Shown here in pieces: positions 34,291-46,889 of a DNA stretch of 64,000 nucleotides (position 1 is the first letter of the stretch; the number at the start of each line of letters is the position of its first letter). Source of the stretch: Apostichopus japonicus (Eukaryota > Echinodermata > Holothuroidea > Aspidochirotida > Stichopodidae). The DNA is taken from the NCBI RefSeq assembly GCF_037975245.1, contig NC_092568.1:2170001-2234000 (forward strand). The letters run 5' to 3'. The notes beneath the pieces are model-generated. The model saw only the letters and a list, made by a program, of their open reading frames with translations. It did no database searches and was not told the origin of the DNA. The position numbers and the translations under genes were made by a program.

Positions 34291-35149
34291 CGAATGGTAT
34301 ATATAAAACAAGGAACCACAAATCAACGAAAAACTTGCCGTTTAATCATATATACATATACTCCAATCGACCTTTTGACCAAATATTTGCTTAAATGAAT
34401 GTAGAGTTAACGAACTGCTAATATCTATATCGAAATTATCCTCATGAAAGATAGTCAACAGAGAGTGTTTGATTAAAAGCTTCAGTTCTTGATTCAGACC
34501 AGAGATATTACAGAACTATGATGAAGAATAGCTTCAAGGAAACAATTCAGACACGTACTTGCCAAGACCTTAATAATGCATTTATTTGCCTGTGGAAAAT
34601 TACAAACTGCGAATAGAGCCTGACGTGCAGGATTCAATTAAAACACTAACTAAATTTTTATGCAAATGTTGAGCGGAACACTGATGTTTATATCAGACCA
34701 GGCATACTTTTTGCTGTCCATACCAAGAGTGGAGAAGAAAGAAAGAAAAAAAAAAACAAGAAAGAAGAGGGAAAAAAAAACTTGTACATAGTCTGTTTCA
34801 AGGAAAATTTGATTCTTTGTGAAGTCTCCCTTAGTTGAGTTTGAAACGCCATTACTGTCAACTGTTATAGGCTATAAACAAAGCTAACTGATAATTGTAA
34901 TTGATGAGCACATTATTGATAAAGTGTCAAAACCGTATAGCACACAATGCATGTGGAAAAAAAAAAGTTAAAAAACACATTTAACGTATTTTTTACCACA
35001 GTATAAAGGAGGAATATTGTGTCGTCAACAGAAGTATCGCAATAGTCGTTAAAGCAAGCAATAGTTCGGCTCGCTGTGACCGAATTAATACTCTCTTCTT
35101 TTTTTACTTTGAAAGCATATATCGTTGACAAGCCAAATGCTCAATAGTG

Positions 35150-35840
35150 AGATATTCCAGGTCTATCAGTCAAAAAATCCAGACTCTTCAACGAAACCTC
35201 AGGAATACCGCCAATCTACTTGGATTTTCGATAGAAAATCTTGGATTAACGGTGGATAAATCTGCAATATCAATATATTTTCCAGGTTTATCTATCGAGG
35301 CACCTGGATTATCGGCAAAAAACTTAGATTATCGATGGATATTCCAAGATATTTGAAAATATTACACGTATAAAGTACCGATAATCCAGGTTTTCTCGCG
35401 AAATTCTAGGTTCATCGGCGATAATCGAGGATTATCGGTCGGATATCATTGTTTATCAGTCGAAAATCCAGATTTACCGAACGATAATCCATGTTAATTG
35501 ATCGAAAATCCCAGGTTTATCATCGATCGAAGATCCAGGTTTATCAGACGAAAATCAACGGTTTGAACCGATAATCCAGGTTTTCCAAGTGATAATCTAG
35601 GTTTATCTGTGAAAAACCTGGATTTTCCGTCGATATTCGTGGTTTTTCAAACGATAATCCAAGTTTTTCATCGATAATCCAACTTAAACGGTGATAGTCC
35701 AGGTTTTCGAGTGAGGTTCCATGTTTATCGTTCAAAAACCTGGACTTTACGTTGATAAACCTGGATTATTGGTCAATATTCCAGGTTTATCGGTCCATAT
35801 TAAGTTCCAGATTTTTCCTTCGAAAACCCTGGAATCTCTA
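35150..35840. repeat. Degenerate direct-and-inverted short repeat, copy B
   Basis: Second copy of the array at 1021-1725, with the same GATAATCCAGG words in both orientations and the same order of variants in its right half. Small deletions distinguish the left halves. Confidence 0.7.
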
Positions 35841-38047
35841 TCTATTGGGCAATCGGGTTGCATATATATCTGACCCTTTGTGGGTCAATTTAAATGCGTG
35901 ATCGATGACGTATAATGTCCAAGAAACGGCTATACGTAATCCCATCTTAAACTCTCTTCAAAAACACTTAAGAGGACAGTGGATATAGTCCAGAAGTGGA
36001 GTCTATATTACCATGAAAGAACTATGCTGGTATTTCAAACAGTACACACAATAGCATTACGATTCTCTGACTGATATCGTGTGCTATACCTAACCAGTGT
36101 TATAGATTCGGTAATAATAATTATAAATGTTGGGATTGGCATGACAACCTACAGTACACTCAAACCATGGAACTATTCCCATGTCGAGAGAACTATTACG
36201 AGGCTCCTTTGAAGAGAAAATGTACAACATAATAACTAATAACACCAAAAGGACTATAGACTCATACATCTTGCTAATTACACAACACGAAATTGAGACT
36301 GCAATTAGGCCTATACCCCTGTACTACGCCGGATACATGTAAATACACGCCATTTAGTATCATTTGGAGCAGATCTGGATCTCAGTGTTAGCTGGGACCA
36401 TTTGATATCCCAAGACTTTGCTGCTGATCGATTAAGCTCGATTGCATTACATTTTTACAACATTTTGGTTTATAACGTCAAGATATGGGTGTATCGGGGA
36501 AATAATTTCAACGGGCTAATACCCCCAAATTAAATATCATCCTCGTGAAAAATAAATCGTTGATGGCACCCAATCGAAACCCACTTAACACCCATTTCTC
36601 CTTTCTAATACTGCCAGGCATTATTATACCCTTTCAATTTACTTGAAGGTCAACTGATATCGGTAATTTGACCAATATTTAAGCATGCTCAAAACTGCTA
36701 AAAGTTTTCTGAAGTACTTTTTCTAGTGGTTCTGATCCTCCATATTATACACATATATCTTCACTATGGTGTGGACAAATTCGTTGTTAAAATATTAAGC
36801 GCATCTTGTGTCCATATAGCAACACAAAAAGAAGTATGTATACAACACAGTAACAATAAAAATAAGAACAAGTTGGTAACACGGCTATGCAAGACCAACA
36901 CAGGCACAATGTTCCGCACTGAAAAAAAAACCTGCAAGAATGTAAACCACAAATTTTATTACCGTACTAGCTGCCCCGTTCTGTTCCAAAATGGCGGTCA
37001 TCCCTATACGTGTGTTATGGAAGTGGGGTGGGAGGGGTGACATTGAAAACATAGCTTTGTAATTTTTGTTTGTAAATTCTTTGTTTTATTTTTTAATTTA
37101 TTTGAGCATTCCAGCACCGTAGCTAAATCTGAGACTTAAAGGAAAATAGTGTTCAAATTGTCAATTCGAGGCCAAATAATTTCAAGAAATACAATGAGAA
37201 ATTTTTAGCGTATTTTTCACGATATATGGAACATATTAGAATTAGAATGAGAATATAGTTCACACATATTATATACACATAATATACACATAATATAGTT
37301 CGACATGTTCTACTGATTGTGATCAACCGTTAACGATGGTTCAAATTTCATTGTATTCTAATATACGAAATCAGTCAATCATTCTCTTAAGACCCTTACC
37401 ATCACTTGTACACCATCTCAACAGAATCATCAAGCATGCCGAACTGCAGGTATATTGCAAATGTTAACCAGAATCACGTCCCAAAAATATGATAGAACTC
37501 AATAGTTGAAGTCACTCCTATATCAAACCATCATCATGCAACTACCACACTGAAATCATTTTTCACCAAATAGCCATGTATATACTAATCTTACTGAAAG
37601 TAACACTTTATGTTCGTTTTGTCACAGCTTTACCAAGCCAACATGCATGGAGAAATGTTCAAAATAATGAGATACATACGGTGTCCTTGATCAGCGATGT
37701 GGATTTAGTTGGTGGGGTGGGGACGTACACCCCCATTTCAACCCCAACACAAACAAAAACAGTTAAAAGTAAACAACATTGAGTGTAGCTGCTTAGTGAC
37801 ATATCTTTTATAAAATAAGATGTTTAAAGTTCTTTCAATTTCTATGCCTTATTATCATTTTTTTCAATATTATTATCAGCATATGAAATTCACATGTTGA
37901 TGATAAAAATTCATTTAGGGCTAGATCTGTGAATACAACAATACTACGGACGTAATGTACCAGTGCAGGAATGAAGTTAAAGGTGGTGCGGTGTGTCTTA
38001 TTGCCAGAGTGGACCATAGGCTAACTGTACAATATAGTATTGTCCTC

Positions 38048-38756
38048 TTATGTCATCATTGGAGATGAAATATGCGACACCTTCGATACAGTCGTCCCAT
38101 TAGTTCCCATATCTACCATCAGGGTACTGATTTCTTTATTCTTATTCAATGCTCCGCTTTGTCTTCTAACCTTTTTACTCCGTGTCAAGCATCTCATGGC
38201 ATCCATCATACCACTGTGAAAGTCCTTGTTTCGTCTTGCGTAAATGATTGGGTTTACCAGAGAATTGACGAAAGCTATATATTCGCAAACAGTTTGCACT
38301 ATAATCAAAACGACGGCACTATAAGTAAAATAAATTTCGAAAAAGAATTGAAAACTGGTCGGAAGCCAGCAAATACCAAATGCGCCTACGACGATCGTCA
38401 TGGTAACCAGACCCCTAGCACGTGATCTTGCATCACTGTTATCATTATTCTGTGATGTCAATTGACTGTGATTGCGTATATGTTGCATGACACGCCGGAG
38501 TAAAATGGCGTACAAGAAAAGCATACAGATAAAGTACACAGGAATGAAAATCGCTATAACTAGTAGGACCGTGGCTATGTCGTTGTCGCCACCATGATCG
38601 CCATCACAAACCCATTGGTCCCCCTCACCACCGGGAACCAAGAAGGGTACAACTCCAAATAAGATATTGTAGATCCATATGATGAAGATTGCAATCTTTG
38701 CTCGTAGAGGTGTAACGATGGTTACATAGCGAAGAGGGCAATACACCGAAATTAAT
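38048..38756 (-). CDS. GPCR-B exon 2 (TM4 to C-terminus), class A GPCR
   Basis: Paralogue of GPCR-A exon 2 with the same acceptor (TTATTTACAG then ATTAATTTCGG) and intron phase. With exon 1 at 49083-49456 it encodes a 360-aa receptor. All landmarks are kept: CPLRY after the DR motif, ECL2 Cys (WVCDG), CWLP in TM6, NPIIY in TM7. It lacks the five residues KVNSD in the third intracellular loop (15 bp in frame) and differs at a handful of sites, for example ILFGVV for ILLGVV in TM4, FICML for FIGIL in TM5, and FHSGM for FHRGM after TM7. The frame is intact. Ligand unknown. Confidence 0.88.
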
Positions 38757-39659
38757 CTGTAAATAAAAGACAAAGAAATAGGTCAAATGATGAACAGCTG
38801 TTCTCATAATGTCCACTACTCGTCACCGGCATATGATTTCTTCTCAATTGATTCCTAGAACGTATAATGCGAATCTGGTACATATGTATATGTTTTACGT
38901 ATATACATATCGTTGAGAACCACATCGTCGCTGCTCGATGACCCCACCCACCCAAAACTCTGTACCTCACCCTTTCCTCCCCTCCTTTACCTGACCCCCC
39001 CCCCTCCCCCACCTCGATTTGTAAACCAACACTCTCAGACGTCGCAGGCGGGTTCATGCTTTATGTTGTGGGTGTATTGTACTCTTATTTTGACTAATAT
39101 GCTTCATCGTCAGTGTGTGACAAACAAAATCCATGGACTAGATACCTTCCTACATGGCTGTAGATATTCCACATAACCGGTTTTGAACCAATCTACTAAT
39201 TGTAACCACATAAACACTCGGCAAATCCTTGGGGGGGGGGGGGGGAATACCAGGGTATATTAAACTATACGAAAGATTTCGTTCTTTTGTAAAACTTGTC
39301 TTTGAAAGATAATTGAGTAGATATGAATTAGTTCGCAATCATTGTAAATACTTAATAATGACTAATTATGGTGTTATGAAAATGAGAGAAAATTGAGATT
39401 TGGATCATAATAAACACAATAATTGTTTTCGCTGTGATGTTTGTTCATTTGTTTGAATATTCTTGCTATTTTTTGAGAGGGAGAGAGATAAACGTTACTT
39501 TAGTAATCTACAGATCAGTCGAGTTTTAATGGATTTACTAATATGCTCCTTTAAGGATAAATTGATGATGCCGCCGGTTCCTCAGGACAGACCTTAAATG
39601 GTAATGACAATCCGTTGTGATACAAATTGAAATGTATTATGAAAATGCAATTTGGACCC

Positions 39660-39675
39660 ACACACACACACACAC

Positions 39676-39770
<95 letters not shown>
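39660..39770. repeat. (CA)n(TA)n microsatellite at a block junction
   Basis: CA run followed by a TA tract with one CATA interruption. The left flank matches 9747-10140; the right flank matches 13800 onward. In locus A these two flanks are about 3.6 kb apart, each against its own TA tract. Confidence 0.95.
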
Positions 39771-39774
<4 letters not shown>

Positions 39775-40117
39775 ATATATTCAATATATATTCAATCTGA
39801 AAGCTAATTGGTTTGTTCAGAGGAGAAAATCAAATATTTAGGCTTGTTTGTCGAAACTCTCCCCAAGAGGGAATTTTAGTGCATTTTCTCGGATATCGAA
39901 AGATATAAGATATATAACCGTGAACCAATGTTCAGTAATAATTGTGTTCTGAAAGCTGCCTGCCAAGTCAGATTAATAACTGCAGGCGAAGAACTATCAA
40001 AAACAGGCGAACAGAAAAATGGAACCTCGTTATATAGGATGGTAGAAAACATTAACGACCATATTTGAATGTAGTGACGCAAACCGTTTCGATTAAGTGC
40101 TTTAAGTTATTGTATAT

Positions 40118-40121
<4 letters not shown>

Positions 40122-40196
<75 letters not shown>
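40122..40196. repeat. (TA)n microsatellite
   Basis: About 37 TA units inside block 39771-40676. The matching place in locus A (near 14130-14180) has only a short TATG/TGTA-rich stretch, so this tract expanded in locus B. Confidence 0.95.
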
Positions 40197-40198
<2 letters not shown>

Positions 40199-43100
40199 GA
40201 AAATGTATGTATGTGTGAGTGCGCGTATGTATGTATTTATATAGACAACGTATTCATGGTGGTAAATTCTGGAAGGGTGGTGGGGAGTTCACCCCACAGT
40301 GCAAATCAGATGGTCTAAAATCGGAACCAAAGTCAGTATGATATTTTTACCCATGGATGTTATTGCTAGAAATAAAGAATCAACTCGAAAGCACTTTAGT
40401 CCTACACTTATGAACATGCAGCACACAGGGGTATTTTATGCTTCCCCCACACTCCACTTTTTCCATCTTCGCTTTTCAAAACTTTCCTTGGCCTCTCAAC
40501 AATATATATTCTATAAATCTATTTTTTTTATAGACATGTAGGTATATATAAACGACGTTTGATTTTGCATCCACACTGATACACCTTTTTGACAATGAGA
40601 TCAAATGTGAAAAATTGGCAATGGTAAGATTATGTTTCCAATTCCATTTTTATCTCTCTGAATGTCAACTGTTTTGTACGAAGACCTAGAGAGGACATGG
40701 TAAAAAAAAATTATTACGTACGTACGTAATATTTATTACGTACGTACGTAATATTTATTACGTACGTACGTGATCATTTTACGTTCTATACCGAAGATAG
40801 TAAGAAGTGGCGGTACGCGGTACGTATATACTGTAACACATTTGTCTACATGCAAGAAGTCAGAAGTCAAGCTTATGCAGCCTATAGACTAGTTAACTCA
40901 AAAATGCCAGAGACAGACAATTAAGGGTATGCCTGTACTTAAGCCGCCACAATTTTGTGCTGGAACTCATTCCCGGATCATTAGTCCTAGGCTCAATTAA
41001 TGCATAAATAGGTCTGGCGTATGTTAGACGTAGGCCTCTGCACGTTAAGCTTGTGTTCATTGAATCTCACGTGGATAGGTCATGTGCTAGGCCAGTGATA
41101 AGGCCTGTGTAGTGTCTATTGCCGCTGTCGATCCAAGATGATGTTACGGCAACTCCCTGGTAGATCACTTAAACTCCCCAGCCTATGCACATATAGCCAG
41201 GGTAATACTAATAGATGGGCGAAGGTATTTGTTAGAACAACTCCCTGATTAAACTCACACTTTATAGGCTAGGTAAGGGTAGGACAGGACTACCCTACAC
41301 TACAGATAATTGTTTGAGGTTTATTTTTAGCCTTGAAATTGATTTTAAAAGTATAAACGTGGAACTGTTGATAATCATATTGTGTAGCCCTCCTGTATCA
41401 ACAGCTAGCCCATTTATTATAATAACTACCACGTCAAATTCAATTCAATTAAGGTTAGTTGCTAATCTCAAATCACTGCATTGTATCAGCTAGTATTAGT
41501 ATAAGGTTAGCCTACTTTACACACAAACCTAACCTAACAGGTTACTAAATGTCAAAGGTGCCTAGGGTTAAAAACCACATAAAATGCCCTGTGGAAAACA
41601 ATCCCAAACAGAAATAAGACTGACCAACTCAGAGAATTATTCCAAGATTAAATTAGGGTAAGGGTTAGGTTTTCAAAAAGCATGGCACAAACTATTAGAC
41701 TGAAGAAAGCGATTAATCTTCTTTTCATTCTAGTTCGTTAACACACCATTTAATACTTTAATTGTTTCATTCCTTTCCTAGATTGGTACAAACTGGAAGA
41801 GGTGAAAATGAGAAATTGAGAGAGGCTACCAAGTAACACAGCTTTGCAATAGTAGAAGGATGTCTGTAGCTTGGATGATGCACATCAAGAATGTGATTGT
41901 CGCTGTTTTTATGAGAAACAATTTGATGTTTTGCATTTCAATTCATCTCTCTGTCCACAATTGATAATACCTGTTGGTACAACTTCAATGAAACTTGCAT
42001 AGAGGTGGCCTGTGATGAAAAGACTTGTGGAAGTGCTCAGGAATTTTATGTCAAAGGTCATTTAGGGGTCGGTTTAGTTAATTGTTTGGAAACGCTTCTT
42101 CCTGAGTCCACGGACGGACATGTGGATGTATGCAAAACGTGATCATAATTATGGTCATTCGGGCTCGGAGTATCAGAAATTTCATGTTCAAGGACACTTT
42201 GGTTTATACTTTAACTACTTAACTGTTAGCTCAAAAATCTTTTCAAATTAATCTTTCTTGTGATTATAATAAGCTTAACTTACCACTTTCTATTGGAGTT
42301 AAAATAATTTGCACAAGTATGTGAGGTCCAAGGATGAGCTTATTACTAAAACATTCATGGTATCGTTGGAAGCCTAATTATTGTCTTGCAGATGTTCGGT
42401 TTGTCTGTGCAAAGTGGTAAAATATAATTGTAATTAAATTAAAAATATGAATTAATTACCAATAAGTAAATAATTAAATTAAGCAAATCAATTTGGTATT
42501 AGGTCATCCCTATCATTAACAATGTGAACAAAGATCTTCTAAGACCTTCCTATCTAGTTTAATGGTAGTCAGTATATGCCCCAAATTATAGCACGCTATA
42601 ATGGCAAGAAGTTTTCAAAAAGTACCTTCCAATTGTTCTCAGACATTTTTAAGGACACACAAGATGACTGAATGGGAAAATTTCCTCAAAGGTTGTAATA
42701 AAAACAGTAGAATTCTGACCAAAGGTGACCACATTTGAATATCTAGCATATTTGGGGCTAATACAGCATACCTTTAAAGAAAAGACGCTACTGACACAGG
42801 GCTGAATTTTGTCGTAACAAAGGTTATTGGGAGAGAGGCTTTGATCAAGTATTTCAAGAGACAGGTATATGGTCCATTTCTTGTTCTGTACTGAAAACTG
42901 TTCAAGTGATTTCCAAGTTGAATCCTTGTGCAAAAGTGCTTATCAAGGTCTTGGTATCCCTGTTACATTTCACAGTTGATGTCGAGCAATCAGAGCTTCA
43001 GCATGTGACGATGGTTATGCTGTAAATATGTCCTCAAAATTTTTATTTCAGTATTGCATTTCTTATATTAATTCATTGTATTAATATTTGAGGAATTAAT

Positions 43101-43239
43101 TAAACTAAATTGCAAAAGTTCACTTATACTCAAAATTCAAAAGTACTGGAGATGCAAATAAAGTTAGCTATCAGTAACATTGATGATGTTGTTTTATAAT
43201 TTATGTTCTGCTTTTTCTCAATTTGAATGCATTGCAACT

Positions 43240-43590
43240 TAAATGGAGAATAAGGTGGCATATTAACAAGGAAAGGGGTGATTTAACCAGGAATGAGGTG
43301 GAAAATCAGTTTAATATTAACCAGGATAATGGTGACATCAACCAGGAAATGTTGTTTAATTTAACCAGAAAGGGGTGGAACATTCTGTGATATTAACCAG
43401 GATAGTATTAGCATCAACCAGGAAATGTTGGTTAATATCACAAGGAATGAGGTGAATACCCATTCATATTAACCAGGACAGTGTCAAAATTTCACCACGA
43501 AATTTCACCAGGCTTTCCTGGTTATATCTACCAGGATTTTGTTAAAATCTCATTAACCAGGCAACTTGCATGGTGAAAACAACCAGGATA
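43240..43590. repeat. Degenerate AACCAGGA repeat inside the 4.1-kb element
   Basis: Repeated words such as ATTAACCAGGA and ATCAACCAGGAAATG recur at roughly 20-30 bp spacing with much divergence. Related words (CTGGTGAAATTTCACCAGG, itself palindromic) recur at 44526-44544, on the far side of the nested hAT-type element, suggesting the array was split by that insertion. Confidence 0.6.
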
Positions 43591-43596
43591 AATAGG

Positions 43597-44497
43597 CAGT
43601 GGCGTCACCAGACTTTTCAGTCTGGGGGGCACAGGGGGGCACCAGCATTTAATGGGGGGCACTTAGGTGGATACGGATCGCCGTCCTGGGGAGGAATCTA
43701 AGGGGAGGGGGTGACCCCCTCCCCTTTGGAAAATTATCGCATACGGAGGATGGGCTAGATGCAAAATGGTGCCACATTTGATGCTAAATTCGATCTGAAG
43801 ATATCTCCAGAAATTGCTATTTTTGAGGTAATGATTTTAACATCGCGCAGAATTTTGCAGAGGATATGAACCACATGCTGTCGATATTATGCCTAACCCT
43901 ATCAATAGAACCTACATTTGTTGAATTAATGTGTGCATAACCCCCGACTCCTTTCTTGTCCTTCTCGTTTTCTCCCATTATCTATTAAGATGTAACAGGT
44001 TCCAGCATCGTTATTGGCTCCTATCAGGGATCTCACCATGCAATTCAAAGTTTGATCACACATCGAGTATGGTTCAGTATGCAGGTGTGAACATTCGCCA
44101 TTTGTTCCTACAAGCATCTGACCTCAAATGACCTCTGCACCCCCTACACAACAGGGTTAATATATGGGTCCACAAATATAGGCAAGTATGGTGCCTGCGG
44201 ACCCTCACATTCTCACACTGACACATTTAATGTAAACATCGACACCTGTTGTGATGGCGTGGGTTACGACTTCGATACCCGACGGTCAAGGATAAACTTT
44301 TTCATTTTTTCGCAGCTCATTTGAAGAAAATACGAATTACTGTGCTTCTTTGTCCCTATGAAAAACCAACTCAGATGATGGAGTTGAATATAACAAAATA
44401 TATATATATTTTTTTACCAACCCAAATCTCAGATGGGGGGCACTCGGTTTTCCAGGGGGCACATGCCCCCTGCCCCCCCCCCTTGGCGACGCCACTG
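43597..44497. mobile_element. Non-autonomous hAT-type element, 901 bp
   Basis: The left end CAGTGGCGTCACCAGA and the reverse complement of the right end, CAGTGGCGTCGCCAAG, form TIRs. Flanks TAAATAGG and TATATAGG match at 7 of 8 positions, as expected for an 8-bp hAT target duplication. GGGGGGCAC words occur just inside both ends. No transposase was found. It is nested in the 4.1-kb element. Confidence 0.8.
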
Positions 44498-44814
44498 TAT
44501 ATAGGGTAGCATATAAACGCAACTCCTGGTGAAATTTCACCAGGTTGTTTTTAGAGTGTAGGCCTATACGTAGGCCTTCATTCGTTATAATTATCAAATA
44601 CGTACGTGATAATCACTACATAAGTACGTAGTAATTATTACGTACGTACGTAATAACACTACGTACGTACGTAGTAATTATCACGTACGTACGTGATAAT
44701 TATTACGTACGTACGTAGTATTATTACGTACGTACGTAATAATTTTTTTTTAACCATGTCCTCTCTAAGTCTTCGTAGTTTTGCGATAACATGAAATATA
44801 TTTGAGAAAAGCAA

Positions 44815-44946
44815 TCAGTGAAATCTTTGAAAAGCTGTAAGACGTATCAGGCCGACGCCCCAGGACTGCTTGCCCGCACAGCGGACGTGTATTACTCCTG
44901 CACCGGTTAACTGTATCAGTAATACCACCGTCAGAATATGGTACAT
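44815..44946 (-). CDS. Possible short secreted-peptide ORF, copy B
   Basis: Counterpart of 15877-16008: a 43-codon frame starting MYHILTVVLLIQLTG and continuing with KQSWGVGLIRLTAF. The upstream pyrimidine tract and acceptor-like CAG are also kept. In this locus it lies inside the GPCR-B intron on the same strand. Conservation may simply reflect recent duplication, as flanking noncoding bases are also highly similar. Confidence 0.22.
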   Translation of the reverse strand: MYHILTVVLLIQLTGAGVIHVRCAGKQSWGVGLIRLTAFQRFH

Positions 44947-45198
44947 ATCCACACCTGCTACGAAGGTTAAGGGGACTGCCTGAGACCAAGTGACCAAGAA
45001 AAACAGGAGGAGGAAATCTTTGAAATCTTGCGGAAAATGGTTCACTTGGCTATTTTATTGTTAATGTTTATACACTTGTATCCTGTATACAGAGTGTACC
45101 GTATACAATACAAAAAATCCGCCCTGTAGCTTCTAAGAGGTAATGTAATATCACACTGTGCCAGGAAAAGTCGATTCGCAGGACATGCATTGCTACGT

Positions 45199-45853
45199 CA
45201 ACGAGGTAAATGAATCTGGAGGATTCATGTCAATTGGGTGCGCGCGTACCATGTATGGAGGGTCATGTGATGTGTTCCAGGGTGGTACTATACTGATATT
45301 TCTCTGTAGCAGTTCGAGAACAGTGTTAGTGACTTCGTGAAAGATTGGTCGGTTCGGACATGGGAAATAACGGCATAAGAAGGTACTGGTACTTCAGGCC
45401 TACGAAATAGTGCTAATATGCTAACGTTCAACCTTATTCTCTTGAATGAAGGCAGGCTTTCTACATAATCTTACTTATTAATACAGCTCTAGGGCACGCT
45501 TTGTCTCATATGGCCTAACGTTTTAATACACGCTATAAGTTAATGTAGAAATGGGAAATGTTTAGTTCAGTGCAACCACGGAATTCTCCATGGAACAGAG
45601 CCTAATGCTGCTCGACGGGAATATAGCTATCACGTTAGGCTACAGGCACGGTTATTGCTAGGTAACGGGTGTCGTCTGCTGCTCTAAGCACGCAAACACA
45701 TTTACGTACTAGTTGGGTGAAATAATCATGCGTAATAGGGAGAGTAGTATATTAGTACCACCCTGGAACACATCACATGACCCTCCATACATGGTACGCG
45801 CGTACGCCCGTATTTACTGTGTGATAGTTTCTCCAGATTCATTTACCTCGTTG
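45199..45853. mobile_element. 655-bp element with ~100-bp inverted repeats
   Basis: The ends CAACGAGGTAAATGAATCTG are inverted copies, and inverted similarity continues for about 100 bp through ACCATGTATGGAGGGTCATG and GTGTTCCAGGGTGGTAC. A perfect 8-bp duplication TGCTACGT flanks it. The same host sequence is uninterrupted near 10345-10360 and 12265-12280. No coding capacity. The 8-bp duplication suggests a hAT or similar family; the CAACGAGG end is unlike the other hAT-type elements here. Confidence 0.85.
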
Positions 45854-46050
45854 TGCTACGTAGGAAAAGGATGAATATAATTAAACCAGAAGACTACATC
45901 CTCCCACTCGTTCGTATGATCATATGAGTTCCACTACGGTGCTACTATGATGATTTACGTCAATTATGGCAACTGCGTACGAAAGATGCCCTCCCATAAA
46001 ACCCATCCAAATGTATACAATGTGCAAATTGCATTGTGTCTGTACACAGT

Positions 46051-46310
46051 GTATAGGTGCAGAGTACTGTTTGATACACAGTAAACACAGTAGGTAATAA
46101 CGAACCAATATTAATTACATACCAAAATAAAAATTGGACCAGTGGCTATTTAAGGCCTAGCGTGGGGTATATTCTGCATTGTACAGGTGCAGAGTACTGT
46201 GTGATACAGTACACATAGTAGGTAAAATTGAACCAACATTACATACTACATACCAAATTGGACCAGTGGCTGTTTAAGGCCTAGCCTGGGCTATTTTCTG
46301 GTGAGCCTCT
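46051..46310. repeat. 130-bp tandem duplication
   Basis: Two diverged units start GTATAGGTGCAGAGTACTG (46051) and GTACAGGTGCAGAGTACTG (46181), each running to a GGCCTAGCSTGGGSTAT segment. Noncoding. Confidence 0.75.
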
Positions 46311-46889
46311 AACATGGGGTGATGGCAAAATCTCAATTAACCAATGTATACAGGACAGAATATGGAAAATGTAGTAGGTGGGTGGCTACCTTTATTTTCA
46401 CTAATTTCTTATCCCAGGGAGAGAAATTGTTTTGCTGCTCATGAATAATTCATTGGTGTATTAACTTACAAAAAATGCAACATTCATTACTCATTAGGCT
46501 AATCCTGTAATGCGTCATTATGTTTGGGGAGTACAGCTGCTGCAAGAGAAGTTTACTTGTGAGACTGATTTCATATGCTATTACCCTTCAAGTTTAGTCT
46601 TTAGTAGTATTTTTACTACGATTAGAATCTACACGGTTGGCCTAGGCAGTTTCTGTTACTCTCGGCATCCCATACTTTCAGCTGATCACTTTCCGCACAC
46701 AAATATCAGATGCGGAAATAACTTTTATTTTTCACTTGTAAGCATGTACATTGTATGTTCTTCTGCAATTTTAGGAAACCAAATCCGAGATGATGAAAAT
46801 AATCTGGGAAAGTATTAGAGAAAGTCCCTTCCCAACTTTAAATGTCCCATGACTTCTTCAGTGCCACCTCAATTTTATTAGGCCTAACA

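Larger units (their letters stand above)
33735..38047. repeat. Segmental duplication block B, 3' flank of GPCR-B
   Basis: Counterpart of 1-3519 and continuous with GPCR-B exon 2 (to about 38783). It starts right after the 5.4-kb element and 64 bp of flank. It has the same degenerate repeat at 35150-35840, an extra SINE-like insertion at 33973-34290 and about 400 bp at 36440-36830 not present in block A. No gene is seen. Confidence 0.85.
40677..44777. mobile_element. 4.1-kb inverted-repeat element with ACGT-palindrome ends
   Basis: The ends are inverted repeats of about 50 bp starting TACGAAGACYTAGAGAGGA, differing by one substitution and one indel. They run into arrays of the palindromic module TTACGTACGTACGTAA: about three modules at 40710-40770 and seven or eight at 44598-44743. 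GTTTTG flanks both sides (40671-40676 and 44778-44783), a likely 6-bp target duplication. In locus A the same host sequence is uninterrupted in each 411-bp unit (for example near 15010), an empty site. No transposase is visible, so it is non-autonomous or decayed; the superfamily is not determined. A hAT-type element and a degenerate repeat are nested inside. Confidence 0.85.

Noticed and set aside
44598-44743. ACGTACGT array as a possible CRISPR-like or restriction-site array
   Set aside because: There are no unique spacers; the modules are palindromic microsatellite-like units within a transposon TIR.
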